DNA of 60,206 bases from Chitinophagaceae bacterium (GCA_947371755.1 CANBQT010000013.1:1-60206), one strand, 5' to 3'. Shown: positions 8,416-17,253, counted from the first letter of the stretch. A program made the numbers and translations. The notes: generated by a model from the sequence alone, not told the origin.

Positions 8416-8874
8416 ATGAAAGTCTTGTTTGTTTGCCTAGGCAATATTTGCAGAAGCCCTCTTGCGGAAGGAATTTTTAGATCGAAAACGCAGGCCCTGG
8501 GTTTAGATTGGGAAATAGATAGTGCAGGAACTGCAGGGTACCATGTAGGCGAAAGTCCGCACCGATTATCTCAGAAAACTGCCAAATTTTATGGCATTGA
8601 TATTTCAGCTCAAAAATGCAGACAATTCATAGCAGAAGATATGGAGTTTTTTGACCGAATTTATACCATGGACCAAGACAATTTTGCTGAAGTAAAAAGG
8701 ATTAGTCGTGAGAAATGGAATCCTGCTAAAACCGACCTTTTATTAAATAGCCTATATCCCGGGAAAAATAATTCTGTCCCAGACCCCTGGTACGGCGAGG
8801 AGCCAGGATATCATGAAGTGTTTAAACTTATTGAGAAAGCTTGTGACAAGATAATTGAAGAAGTGAAAAGATAA
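8416..8874 (+). CDS. Low-molecular-weight protein tyrosine phosphatase
   Basis: The 152-aa protein starts MKVLFVCLGNICRSP. The CX5R phosphate loop has the nucleophile Cys7, the second Cys12 and Arg13. The general acid Asp123 is in the DPWYG motif (DPWYGEEPGY). Length and architecture are standard for LMW-PTP, which dephosphorylates phosphotyrosine or, in some bacteria, arginine or exopolysaccharide regulators. It stands alone, reading toward hisS. Its stop codon merges with a heptamer A-tract array. Confidence 0.93.
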   Translation: MKVLFVCLGNICRSPLAEGIFRSKTQALGLDWEIDSAGTAGYHVGESPHRLSQKTAKFYGIDISAQKCRQFIAEDMEFFDRIYTMDQDNFAEVKRISREKWNPAKTDLLLNSLYPGKNNSVPDPWYGEEPGYHEVFKLIEKACDKIIEEVKR

Positions 8875-8893
8875 AAGTGAAGAGTGAAAAATG
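8873..8893. repeat. Heptamer-periodic A-tract array at the LMW-PTP stop codon
   Basis: Three 7-base units, AAAAGTG, AAGAGTG and AAAAATG, begin inside the TAA stop (8872-8874). They resemble the reverse complement of the array start at 17254-17274. Confidence 0.55.
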
Positions 8894-8924
8894 GAGGTTC
8901 AATATCTAAACCTTCGACTTTACT

Positions 8925-8932
8925 TATATTTG
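8925..8932 (+). promoter_or_regulatory. -7 box of hisS
   Basis: TATATTTG fully matches TAnnTTTG and ends 18 bases before the hisS ATG, predicting a leader of about 15 bases. No good -33 TTG is seen. Confidence 0.5.
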
Positions 8933-8950
8933 TCCGATTAGAATTAGTTT

Positions 8951-10318
8951 ATGAGCAAACCCAGTTTACCCCAAGGCACCAGAGATTTTAGCGCAAGTGT
9001 GGTTAGAAAAAGAAATTATATTTTTCAAACTATCCGTTCCGTGATGGAAAGTTATGGCTTCCAACCTTTGGAAACACCAGCTATGGAAAACCTGGATACT
9101 TTAATGGGAAAATATGGAGATGAAGGTGATAAGCTCATTTTTAAAATTTTGAATAACGGCCTGGATAATCCAACCAAACATGAGCAGGCTAAAATTGAAT
9201 TTGATAAAGTACTAGCTGGAAAAAATACAAAGGGTTTAACAGAACGTGCACTCCGTTACGATTTAACGATTCCCTTTGCCAGATATGTTGCGATGAATCA
9301 TTCGCAATTGACCCTGCCTTTTAAACGCTACCAAATTCAACCAGTATGGAGAGCCGACCGACCACAGAAAGGGCGCTATCGCGAATTCTATCAATGCGAT
9401 GCAGATGTAGTGGGCAGTTACTCTTTATTGAATGAAGTGGAGTTGTCTAATTTATATGCGGAAGTTTTTAAGCAACTCGGGGTAGCTGTTACCATAAAAA
9501 TGAATAACCGAAAAATTTTAGCAGCACTTGCTGAAATTTGTGGTGGTGCAGATAAGATGGTAGACATCACTGTGGCGATTGATAAATTAGATAAGATTGG
9601 TTTAGATAAAGTAAAAGAAGAATTAAGTGAAAGGGGTTTGAATGAGCAGCAGATCAATACCATTGAAACTTATTTATTGTTCAATGGCAACAATGAAGAA
9701 AAGATCAATTCACTAAAAAACTTGATTGGCGAAAATGAAACTGGTAACAAAGGAATAGCCGAATTGGAATGGGTTTTAAATTATCATCAAAACAGTTTTG
9801 TAGGCACTCACTTGCAGGCAGATTTTACTTTAGCACGCGGGTTAAATTATTATACTGGAATCATCTTTGAAGTAAAAGCGAATGATGCTCAAATGGGAAG
9901 TATTGGTGGAGGCGGACGTTATGATGACTTAACCGGAACATTTGATGTACCCAATATTCCTGGCGTTGGGATTTCATTTGGTGTAGATAGAATTTATGAT
10001 GTGATGGAAGAGCTCCAACTTTTTCCGGCGGAAGTGCAAACAGGTACGAAAGTTTTATTTTTCAATTTAGGTGATGCTGAAAGTAGAGCAGCATATTCAT
10101 TAGTTCAATCACTTCGCAGTAAAGGCATTGCGGCTGAGCTATATCATGAGAATAGTAAGTTTGATAAGCAATTTAAGTATGCCGATAAAAAACAAATTCC
10201 TTACGCCGTTATTATTGGCAGTAAGGAATTGCAGGAAAATTTGGTGGTAATCAAGAATCTTTTAACAGGTGATCAACAAAGCTTATCGAATAGCGAATTG
10301 CTTTCTTTCACTTTTTAA
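8951..10318 (+). CDS. hisS: Histidyl-tRNA synthetase
   Basis: The 455-aa class II synthetase charges tRNA-His. It starts MSKPSLPQGTRDF, typical of HisRS. Motif 2 with PVWRADRPQKGRYREFYQCD is near residues 130-149. The His-specific loop LARGLNYYTG is near 294-303, and GIGGGGRYDDL-type sequence (SIGGGGRYDDLTG) near 317-329. The C-terminal anticodon-binding domain spans about 360-455. Its 3' end overlaps the end of the convergent small secreted gene by 36 bases. A full -7 box lies 18 bases upstream. Confidence 0.97.
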   Translation: MSKPSLPQGTRDFSASVVRKRNYIFQTIRSVMESYGFQPLETPAMENLDTLMGKYGDEGDKLIFKILNNGLDNPTKHEQAKIEFDKVLAGKNTKGLTERALRYDLTIPFARYVAMNHSQLTLPFKRYQIQPVWRADRPQKGRYREFYQCDADVVGSYSLLNEVELSNLYAEVFKQLGVAVTIKMNNRKILAALAEICGGADKMVDITVAIDKLDKIGLDKVKEELSERGLNEQQINTIETYLLFNGNNEEKINSLKNLIGENETGNKGIAELEWVLNYHQNSFVGTHLQADFTLARGLNYYTGIIFEVKANDAQMGSIGGGGRYDDLTGTFDVPNIPGVGISFGVDRIYDVMEELQLFPAEVQTGTKVLFFNLGDAESRAAYSLVQSLRSKGIAAELYHENSKFDKQFKYADKKQIPYAVIIGSKELQENLVVIKNLLTGDQQSLSNSELLSFTF

Positions 10319-10672
10319 AAATAATTGACGCTCGATCAGTGCAATAGCTGGGGTTTCTTTAACACCATCCAAGTGATATCCCATTACGTCAATTACTACA
10401 CCAATTACTTTATTATCAGCATTACGCGTGTATTTGCCAGTGCCTTGATATTCAGGAATCGCAAATGAATCTACTGCTATTCTTTCCAAGGTTCCAGATC
10501 CTTTGTCAGAACTAAAACTCAATTTTCCAGCCTCGGCTGTTACTGTAACATAGGAAACAATACTTCCTTCAGGGAAATTAAATTTACCCGTATACTGTGC
10601 AAGACTGTCTTGTGATTTTGCTGATAAGCCTATCGCAAAAAAAGCGATTACTAAATAAGTGATTTTTTTCAT
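10283..10672 (-). CDS. Small secreted beta-rich protein (DUF3471-like)
   Basis: The 129-aa product has a signal peptide (MKKITYLVIAFFAIGLSAKSQ). It is followed by a single domain with the pattern YTGKFNF...VTVTAEAGKLSF...GTGKYTRNADNKVIGVVIDVMG. That resembles the small DUF3471-type domains often attached to beta-lactamase-like proteins, but here it stands alone; the match is by eye. The last 36 coding bases overlap the 3' end of hisS on the opposite strand, so both C-termini share DNA. Function unknown. Confidence 0.7.
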   Translation of the reverse strand: MKKITYLVIAFFAIGLSAKSQDSLAQYTGKFNFPEGSIVSYVTVTAEAGKLSFSSDKGSGTLERIAVDSFAIPEYQGTGKYTRNADNKVIGVVIDVMGYHLDGVKETPAIALIERQLFLKSERKQFAIR

Positions 10673-10740
10673 GTGTCTTTTATTTGAATTTGGTTGAAAC
10701 TAATATTTATTTCCATATCAACCCTATCATTCATCAAACT

Positions 10741-11946
10741 TTATAACCCTTCATAAATCACTGCTGCTCCCTGTCCTACGCCTACGCACATAGTTGCTAG
10801 TCCATAACGCGATTTTGCGCGATACATCTCGTGCAATAAAGTAGTTGAGATTCTTACACCACTGCAACCCAAAGGATGTCCCAATGCAATGGCTCCCCCA
10901 TTTACATTTACTTTTTTAGGATCCAATTCCAGTTCATTTATGCATGCCAGACTTTGAGAGGCAAATGCTTCGTTCAATTCAATCAGATCAATATCCTGCA
11001 TTTTTAAATCGGCACGCAACAAGGCTTTTTCTGTGGCGAGTACTGGACCCATGCCCATGATTGCAGGATCAACACCTGCCACACCCATACTCACTATTCT
11101 TGCCATTGGTTGTAAATTAAAAAGCTTTACTGCTTCTTCACTTGCTAAAAGCATTGAAGCAGCACCATCATTTATTCCTGAAGCATTACCAGCAGTAACA
11201 GTTCCCTCAGTGCTAAATGCCGGCTTTAAAAGCGATAATTTTTCGAGTGAAGTTTGACGAGGATGTTCGTCTTCATTGAACCAGGTGATCAACCGATCTT
11301 CCGTCATCAGTTCGATGGCGGCTAATTCATCATCCCATTTATTGGCAGCTTTGGCTGCAAAATATTTTTCCTGTGAATCCAATGCAAACTCATCCTGCGC
11401 TTCTCTGCTGATCTTCCATTGTTTGGCTACATTCTCCGCAGTTTCGCCCATAGTAAAAGGATAATACTGTTCAGCTAAAGCTTTATTCACGAAACGCCAT
11501 CCCATGGTCGTATCAAAAGTTTCGATTTTTCTATTCCATGCTGAGGCAGACTTTGCTGTAACAAAAGGCGCTCTTGTCATACTTTCCACACCGGAAGCGA
11601 TATATAAAAGTCCCTCATTACACATAATTGCCCGGGATGCATCCATTATGGCCTGAAGTCCCGAACCACATAAACGATTCACCGTAGTACCTGCCACAGA
11701 TACGGGCAATCCAGCTAATAATGCAGCCATTCGTGCCACATTTCTGTTGTCTTCCCCTGCCTGATTAGCTGCTCCTGCTATTACATCTTCGATAGCCGAG
11801 GGATCAATACTGGGGTTTCTACTTAACAAAACCCGGATTACATGGGCCAATAAATCGTCAGGGCGAATGGCACTTAATTTACCCCCATAACGTCCAATTG
11901 GGGTTCTCACAGTATCAATTATATAGCAGGTCTTCATCATATTCAA
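10741..11946 (-). CDS. Acetyl-CoA acyltransferase, 3-oxoadipyl-CoA thiolase type
   Basis: The 401-aa thiolase has the nucleophile Cys93 in NRLCGSG, His357 in ALGHPLGCSG and the second Cys387 in MCVGVGQGAA. The stretch AGAANQAGEDNRNVARMA (about 57-74) is close to beta-ketoadipyl-CoA thiolases (PcaF/PaaJ), which cleave 3-oxoadipyl-CoA in aromatic or phenylacetate degradation. No other genes of those pathways are in the window, so it may serve general fatty acid or acetoacetyl-CoA metabolism. It is monocistronic as far as can be seen. Confidence 0.85.
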   Translation of the reverse strand: MNMMKTCYIIDTVRTPIGRYGGKLSAIRPDDLLAHVIRVLLSRNPSIDPSAIEDVIAGAANQAGEDNRNVARMAALLAGLPVSVAGTTVNRLCGSGLQAIMDASRAIMCNEGLLYIASGVESMTRAPFVTAKSASAWNRKIETFDTTMGWRFVNKALAEQYYPFTMGETAENVAKQWKISREAQDEFALDSQEKYFAAKAANKWDDELAAIELMTEDRLITWFNEDEHPRQTSLEKLSLLKPAFSTEGTVTAGNASGINDGAASMLLASEEAVKLFNLQPMARIVSMGVAGVDPAIMGMGPVLATEKALLRADLKMQDIDLIELNEAFASQSLACINELELDPKKVNVNGGAIALGHPLGCSGVRISTTLLHEMYRAKSRYGLATMCVGVGQGAAVIYEGL

Positions 11947-12007
11947 CTAATCTTAGCTTGAATTTAGGTTGTTTTTACAGGCACAAGTTAAAATTTGTGG
12001 ATTAAAA

Positions 12008-12037
12008 TTGTCCTTCCTTTTTCAAAAGGTATCTTTG
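12008..12037 (+). promoter_or_regulatory. rlmN promoter (TTG-N19-TATCTTTG)
   Basis: TTG at 12008-12010, a 19-base spacer and TATCTTTG at 12030-12037 form a full Bacteroidota promoter. Only four bases separate the box from the rlmN ATG, so the transcript should start at or within a base or two of the start codon. Confidence 0.8.
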
Positions 12038-12041
12038 CGCC

Positions 12042-13094
12042 ATGAAGGAATCTTTAAAAAATATACGCCACCTCAGTCTGGGTGAGTTGGAAAATTATTT
12101 TGAAACCATCGGAGAAAAAAAATTCCGGGTGAAACAAGTACACGAGTGGCTTTGGCAAAAACATGCTCATAGCTTCGAAGATATGACCAATTTGAGTAAG
12201 GACTTACGTGCAAAATTGTCTCAAGAGTTTTCGTTACCGGCTTTAAAAGTGAACCTTACTCAGGTAAGTGAGGATGGGACCATCAAATCTCGTTTTAAAA
12301 CTTTTGATGGTCATATGATTGAAGGTGTATTAATTCCAACTTCTGAAAGAAAAACGGCTTGTGTTTCTTCTCAGGTAGGTTGTAGCTTGTCTTGTAAGTT
12401 TTGTGCAACAGGCACGATTGATCGTAAAAGAAATTTGACTTATGATGAGATCTATGATCAGGTTGTTTTGATCAATCAGGAATCTGAAAAAGTACACCAG
12501 CAAAAATTAACCAATATCGTTTTCATGGGCATGGGCGAACCATTATTAAATTATAATAATGTATTAAAAGCCATTGACAGAATTTCTGCTGAAGATGGTT
12601 TGTTTATGAGCCCTAAAAGGATTACTGTTTCTACTGCAGGGGTTGCAAAACAAATCAAACAATTGGGTGATGATAAAGTACGTTTCAAATTAGCAGTGTC
12701 TTTGCATGCAGCAAACGATAAGAAACGCAACGAAATCATGCCTATCAATGAAACAAATAATATTGAAACATTGATAGAGTCCTTGAATCATTTTTATAAG
12801 CAAACCCAGAACGAAATTACTTTCGAATACATTCTCTTTAAAAACTTTAATGATAGTTTAAAAGACGCAGAAGAATTGGTGAAAATTTATAGAAAGGTTC
12901 CTGCAGATTTGATCAACATCATTGAATATAATCCAACAGACGCTTTTCGTTTTACCAAACCCGACGAACAAACCACTACTGAATTCATGAACTATCTCGA
13001 AAGAAATAGAGTGAATTCCAGATTACGTAAAAGCAGGGGAAAAGACATTGATGCTGCTTGTGGTCAGTTAGCAAATAAATCTGCGAATAAATAA
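12042..13094 (+). CDS. rlmN: 23S rRNA (adenine2503-C2)-methyltransferase
   Basis: This 350-aa radical-SAM enzyme methylates A2503 of 23S rRNA (and A37 of some tRNAs). The CxxxCxxC cluster motif is Cys114, Cys118 and Cys121 in CSLSCKFC. The catalytic C-terminal Cys340 is in DAACGQLA. FMGMGEPLLNY (about 166-176) is a family hallmark. The start is fixed by the -7 box immediately upstream, and the message is probably leaderless. Only 9 bases separate its stop from that of the convergent GH3 gene, with no terminator. Confidence 0.96.
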   Translation: MKESLKNIRHLSLGELENYFETIGEKKFRVKQVHEWLWQKHAHSFEDMTNLSKDLRAKLSQEFSLPALKVNLTQVSEDGTIKSRFKTFDGHMIEGVLIPTSERKTACVSSQVGCSLSCKFCATGTIDRKRNLTYDEIYDQVVLINQESEKVHQQKLTNIVFMGMGEPLLNYNNVLKAIDRISAEDGLFMSPKRITVSTAGVAKQIKQLGDDKVRFKLAVSLHAANDKKRNEIMPINETNNIETLIESLNHFYKQTQNEITFEYILFKNFNDSLKDAEELVKIYRKVPADLINIIEYNPTDAFRFTKPDEQTTTEFMNYLERNRVNSRLRKSRGKDIDAACGQLANKSANK

Positions 13095-13103
13095 TTAAAA
13101 TTT

Positions 13104-15065
13104 CTAAAAACTAAGTCCATATCCAAAATGGTATAAAGGATTTTCAGAATCATAAGGAACATCTTCTTTTTGTTTTTCAACGGCTATCATTGAAGACGGG
13201 AGTTCAAAAGGAAGTTTTCCGGTTGGCTTGAATTTTCCGAATATTAAATCGAGGATGATATTATCCTGACTACTAAAATCTCCGATAACAGCCTTACTCG
13301 CAGAGTTAATTTCCGGGAAAACAGCCGGCCTCTCCAAATTCATTACTGTAATAGTGGGTTTGGTTTGAATCAGTTTAATGAGTGCTGATTTTGTTGATTC
13401 ATCGAAATCTAAATGACCCTGATGAAATATTTTTTGCATCAGATATTTTTCTTCTCCTGCTTTTAGTCCGTATGGCGTATTAAGTTTTAAAATGATTACA
13501 TCAGCACTCTTAGCATCAGTCACCAAATTCGCATACGCTGCAGATTCTTCTTTATTAAAACCTTGCAAATAAATTTTTGTAGTTGATTTTAAAGGAAGAA
13601 TTGATTGATCATTTTTAAGTAGTATCAATGATTTTCTTTGAGCTTCTAATCCCTTCTCAATAAATTTGGCACTATTAACGATTGATGCATTTTCTGTCTT
13701 TAAATAAGGGTTATCGAATAGTCCTAATCGGAACTTTTCTTTCAAGATTCTTTTCAGTGATTGATTTATTCTTGCTTCAGAAAGCTTTCCTTCTTTCACC
13801 AATTGTACAATTACTTCGGGCAGAGATTCTCCACCGAACATATCACAGCCGGCATCTAATATTTTCAATATTCTTTCTTCTTGGGTAAGACTCTCTACCC
13901 CATGTGCTGCAGCAGGTTTCACCATGAACCCAAAAAGTTTTGTATCAGAAACCAATGCCCAATCTGTACATATAATCCCTTCAAAATGATACTTGTTTCT
14001 TAAAAGCCCTGTAATAATTTCTTTATTGTATCCAAAACCTACATCTACTTTTGTTTGCCCCACAGGTATGCCATAATAAGGCATCACCTGAGCCACATGG
14101 GCCGCAAATGCCCCTTTCTCAAATGGGATTAAATGATAGGCGAAATTATTTCCAGGGTATGCTTGTTTACCGGGAGGAAAATGAGCATCGATTCCTCCTT
14201 TCTGCGGTCCTCCTCCTGCAAAATGTTTCACCATGCATTCTACACTTTGGTTATTAATGCTATCGCCCTGAAAACCTAAGATATATGCTTTGGTCATTTT
14301 AGCAGCAAGCTCTGCATCTTCTCCAAAGGTTCCATTAATTCTTGCCCAACGAGGCTCTGTAGCCAGATCGGCCATGGGAGATAACGTTAAACGGATCCCC
14401 ATTGCCAAATATTCCTGACGAGCAATATCGCCGAAGGCTCTTGTTAAATTAGTATCACCTGCTGCTGCCAGTCCTAAAGTAGAAGGCCATTTAGAAAAGA
14501 AGGGCGTATAAATACTTGCCCCCGGTGCATTTGGAACTCCATGTCTGGGGTCAGAAGCAATCGTCATTGGTATTCCCAGTCTGGTTCTTTCTGCAAGCTT
14601 TTGAATATTATTATTCCAAATGATCATCGCTTCCGGAGAGGGCGATTGTAAAATGTTCACATGGTTCATTTTTTTTCTTGCCACCATCGCCACATTGGAT
14701 TCCAATAGCAAGGAAAAAGGATTGGAAGGAGACATTACATTGCTCAATTTCCCTGTATTATTCATTGCCGCCATATTAATGAACAATGAACCTGCTTTTT
14801 CTTCCAGATTCATTAGTTGAATGAGGTTGTCCACTCGACTATTAATATCCGCCCTGCTATCCTCATAGATATCCAGTTTCCCATTTTTATTTAGATCACG
14901 AAAACTAAGACCATCTATTTTTAAAATAGGTGCTTCTTTGCCCAACAGGTTCATGTCTTTCATTGACTGGCTGGAAGTTTTCACATAGAAATAAGTGAAG
15001 AATAGAATAATTATTAGGATCAGGAATAAAATAGTAAACCCTAAAAATTTGAAGAATTTTTTCAT
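13104..15065 (-). CDS. Glycoside hydrolase family 3 protein, membrane-anchored
   Basis: The 653-aa protein begins with a long hydrophobic segment (about residues 7-28), an uncleaved anchor or signal. A canonical EF-hand loop at 57-68 (DLNKNGKLDIYE) should bind calcium. The GH3 barrel has the Lys280-His281 pair in VKHFAGGG and the nucleophile Asp368 in IICTDWALVSD. A second alpha/beta domain follows to the C-terminus. Family members are beta-glucosidases, xylosidases or hexosaminidases; the pattern is nearer to BglX than to NagZ. The substrate cannot be told. It is divergent from the RluB-type gene, with overlapping promoter regions. Confidence 0.88.
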   Translation of the reverse strand: MKKFFKFLGFTILFLILIIILFFTYFYVKTSSQSMKDMNLLGKEAPILKIDGLSFRDLNKNGKLDIYEDSRADINSRVDNLIQLMNLEEKAGSLFINMAAMNNTGKLSNVMSPSNPFSLLLESNVAMVARKKMNHVNILQSPSPEAMIIWNNNIQKLAERTRLGIPMTIASDPRHGVPNAPGASIYTPFFSKWPSTLGLAAAGDTNLTRAFGDIARQEYLAMGIRLTLSPMADLATEPRWARINGTFGEDAELAAKMTKAYILGFQGDSINNQSVECMVKHFAGGGPQKGGIDAHFPPGKQAYPGNNFAYHLIPFEKGAFAAHVAQVMPYYGIPVGQTKVDVGFGYNKEIITGLLRNKYHFEGIICTDWALVSDTKLFGFMVKPAAAHGVESLTQEERILKILDAGCDMFGGESLPEVIVQLVKEGKLSEARINQSLKRILKEKFRLGLFDNPYLKTENASIVNSAKFIEKGLEAQRKSLILLKNDQSILPLKSTTKIYLQGFNKEESAAYANLVTDAKSADVIILKLNTPYGLKAGEEKYLMQKIFHQGHLDFDESTKSALIKLIQTKPTITVMNLERPAVFPEINSASKAVIGDFSSQDNIILDLIFGKFKPTGKLPFELPSSMIAVEKQKEDVPYDSENPLYHFGYGLSF

Positions 15066-15086
15066 ATCAATCGTTTATCAAGCCTC

Positions 15087-15094
15087 CAAATATA
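15087..15094 (-). promoter_or_regulatory. -7 box of the GH3 gene
   Basis: The minus strand reads TATATTTG, a full match, 22 bases before the GH3 ATG. Its -33 region falls on the -7 box of the divergent gene at 15113-15120. Confidence 0.5.
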
Positions 15095-15112
15095 CCTTAA
15101 AATATAAATGAC

Positions 15113-15120
15113 TATCTTTG
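15113..15120 (+). promoter_or_regulatory. -7 box of the RluB-type gene; excludes the TTG start
   Basis: TATCTTTG fully matches TAnnTTTG. An in-frame TTG at 15118 lies inside this box, so translation must start downstream at ATG 15154, with a leader of about 30 bases. Confidence 0.6.
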
Positions 15121-15153
15121 CAGCTCCTGTTGAAAAACAGCAAAATATACAAC

Positions 15154-16401
15154 ATGCAAAAAAGAACAGACAATTTTGACAAGTTTGGTCAGAAAAGAGG
15201 CAGTGCCATTAAAGAAGAATATCGCCAGGCAAAAAAGAAAATAAAGGCAGAAGCCCGCGCAGCCGGAGAAGCCTTGCGGTTGAAAAAGAAGAATGCCAAA
15301 CTTGGCATAGTAACCGAAGAACCAAAAAAAGCAACCCCTAAATTTCCTAAAAGAGCACCCGGTGCAAGCAAGGCAGAATACCATGAGCGCAAGGAAAATG
15401 CCAAGAATATTGGAAAGCCTGCACCACGTTCAAAACCCGAATCAAAAGAAACCCCTCCAAGAGACCCAAATGCCCCTCGTTCAAAAAGAGCAGGTGCAAG
15501 GCCACCTAAAGCATTGAGAGAGGCTGGATTTGTACCAAATAAAGATGGTGGCAAGCCAGGATTTAATGGCAGACCTGCTATTCGAGAGCAGGATGCAAAA
15601 GACAGAGAGCAAGTAGATAGCAATTCACCTGATACTGTGATGCCACTGAATAAGTATATCGCACATTCTGGCGTTTGTGGCAGAAGAGAAGCAGCAGAAT
15701 TAGTGAAAGAAGGAAAGGTAACTGTAAATGGAGATAAGATATTTGAACCCGGCTATAAAGTGTCGGGTAGAGATAAAGTAGTAGTGAAGGACAAACAAGT
15801 TTTTCTACAAAAGAATTCAGTATATATCTTACTTAATAAGCCAAAAGATTTTCTTACCACTGCCAATGATCCACAGGGAAGAAAAACGGTGATGGACATT
15901 GTAAAGTCAGCAACAACTGAAAGGGTTTATCCTGTAGGTAGATTGGATAGAAACACAACTGGTGTTTTATTAATGACCAACGATGGAGAGCTAGCACAAA
16001 AATTAACACATCCTTCCTACGAAGTAAAAAAAATATACGAAGTAACACTTGATAAACCTGTATCAAAAAAAGATATGGAGTCGATTGTAGCTGGTATTAC
16101 TTTAGAAGATGGTTTTATCGTGGCAGATTCAGTGGCATATGCTGATGCAAAGGATAAGACTGTTGTAGGTATTGAAATTCATAGTGGACGCAATCGTATT
16201 GTTCGCCGCATATTTGAACACTTGGGTTATGATGTAAAAAATCTGGACCGTGTGATGTTTGCCAACCTCACAAAGAAAAATGTGGAGCGCGGTAAATTTC
16301 GTTTCCTGAACGAAAAAGAAGTTCGGTTACTCAAATTCATGAACAAATCATTTGTACGCAAGTCTGCACTTACCAAAGGCAACGAAGACACTTTTGAATA
16401 G
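15154..16401 (+). CDS. RluB/RsuA-family pseudouridine synthase with long basic N-terminus
   Basis: From ATG 15154 the protein is 415 aa. About 160 N-terminal residues are low-complexity and rich in Lys, Arg, Pro and Ala (such as KKKIKAEARAAGEALRLKKK). An S4 RNA-binding domain follows from about 164 (LNKYIAHSGVCGRREAAELV). The catalytic domain has Asp265 in VGRLDRNTTG. These enzymes modify uridines in 23S or 16S rRNA. The basic extension probably binds rRNA (inference). The next pseudouridine synthase starts 6 bases after the stop, so the two are likely co-transcribed. Confidence 0.9.
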   Translation: MQKRTDNFDKFGQKRGSAIKEEYRQAKKKIKAEARAAGEALRLKKKNAKLGIVTEEPKKATPKFPKRAPGASKAEYHERKENAKNIGKPAPRSKPESKETPPRDPNAPRSKRAGARPPKALREAGFVPNKDGGKPGFNGRPAIREQDAKDREQVDSNSPDTVMPLNKYIAHSGVCGRREAAELVKEGKVTVNGDKIFEPGYKVSGRDKVVVKDKQVFLQKNSVYILLNKPKDFLTTANDPQGRKTVMDIVKSATTERVYPVGRLDRNTTGVLLMTNDGELAQKLTHPSYEVKKIYEVTLDKPVSKKDMESIVAGITLEDGFIVADSVAYADAKDKTVVGIEIHSGRNRIVRRIFEHLGYDVKNLDRVMFANLTKKNVERGKFRFLNEKEVRLLKFMNKSFVRKSALTKGNEDTFE

Positions 16402-16407
16402 AACACT

Positions 16408-17118
16408 ATGCATCTCGACATCATTTTTGAAAACGACCAGTTCATTGCAATTAATAAACCATCTGGATTATTGAGTATTCCCGATCGTTTGGGTCAGGAA
16501 ATTTCTTTAAAGGATATTCTCAAAGAAAAGCTGGGTGAAATTTATACAGTTCATCGCTTAGATAAAGATACCAGTGGCATCATTGTATTTGCTAAAACAG
16601 AGGCAAGCCATAAAGAACTATCCGCACTATTTGAAGGCAGGTCGATGGAAAAATATTATGTAGGTCTTGTTTATGGAAATATGATGACTCCCAAAGGAAG
16701 CATTGATGCCCCTATCATGGAGCATCCCGGCAAGGCCACAAAAATGATGACGCATGCTAAGGGGAAGGTTTCATTAACAGATTACGAAGTTCTGGAAGCA
16801 TTCCGTTCTTATTCCTGGGTTCAATTTCAAATTCATACTGGTCGAACACATCAGATTCGTGTGCACATGCAGCATATAGGACATAGTATTGTATGCGATC
16901 CTATTTATGGAGATGGAAAACCAATCTTATTATCTGCTTTGAAACGCAATTTCAAACTCGCAAAAGCAGCTGATGAGGAGCGTCCGATATTAGCTCGACT
17001 AGCACTGCATTCTCATCGTTTAAAGTTTACATTGAACGATGAAACTTTTGATCTGGAAGCAGAAGTGCCAAAAGATTTAAGAGCTGTTTTGCAGCAATTG
17101 AGGAAGTGGAAAGGATAA
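16408..17118 (+). CDS. RluA-family pseudouridine synthase
   Basis: The 236-aa protein has the RluA motif VHRLDKDTSG with catalytic Asp52. It also has KYYVGLVYG and HTGRTHQIRVHMQHIGH (about 144-160), typical of the family. It lacks an S4 domain, like RluA and TruC. The target may be a 23S rRNA or tRNA uridine; it cannot be read from the sequence. It follows the RluB-type gene by 6 bases. Downstream lies a palindromic repeat element and a convergent amidohydrolase. Confidence 0.9.
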   Translation: MHLDIIFENDQFIAINKPSGLLSIPDRLGQEISLKDILKEKLGEIYTVHRLDKDTSGIIVFAKTEASHKELSALFEGRSMEKYYVGLVYGNMMTPKGSIDAPIMEHPGKATKMMTHAKGKVSLTDYEVLEAFRSYSWVQFQIHTGRTHQIRVHMQHIGHSIVCDPIYGDGKPILLSALKRNFKLAKAADEERPILARLALHSHRLKFTLNDETFDLEAEVPKDLRAVLQQLRKWKG

Positions 17119-17138
17119 TAATTTTTTGAAATTTATCT

Positions 17139-17202
17139 ACCACCCCGTCTGTTCGCTCAGCCGCTCCAGCCACCCCTCCATCGCATGCGATGAAGGGGAA
17201 AC
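17139..17202. repeat. 64-base palindrome-containing element, copy 1
   Basis: This GC-rich unit matches the reverse complement of 48565-48628 at 63 of 64 positions, by my reading. It has two CCACCCC direct repeats and ends in a palindrome centred on CATCGCATGCGATG, with one arm mismatch in this copy. It lies between convergent genes. It looks like a dispersed non-coding repeat that may act as a terminator or processing site. Confidence 0.9.
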
Positions 17203-17253
17203 CTTTTAAAACTTTACTTTTTATATTCTTACGTTTACTATCCAACCCTTCTT

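Noticed and set aside
15189..15623. 144-aa open frame on the minus strand
   Set aside because: It is the antisense of the Lys/Pro-rich arm of the pseudouridine synthase; low-complexity coding DNA keeps the opposite frame open. Its composition (Ser, Leu, Phe, Ala-rich) and lack of start signals mark it as a shadow.
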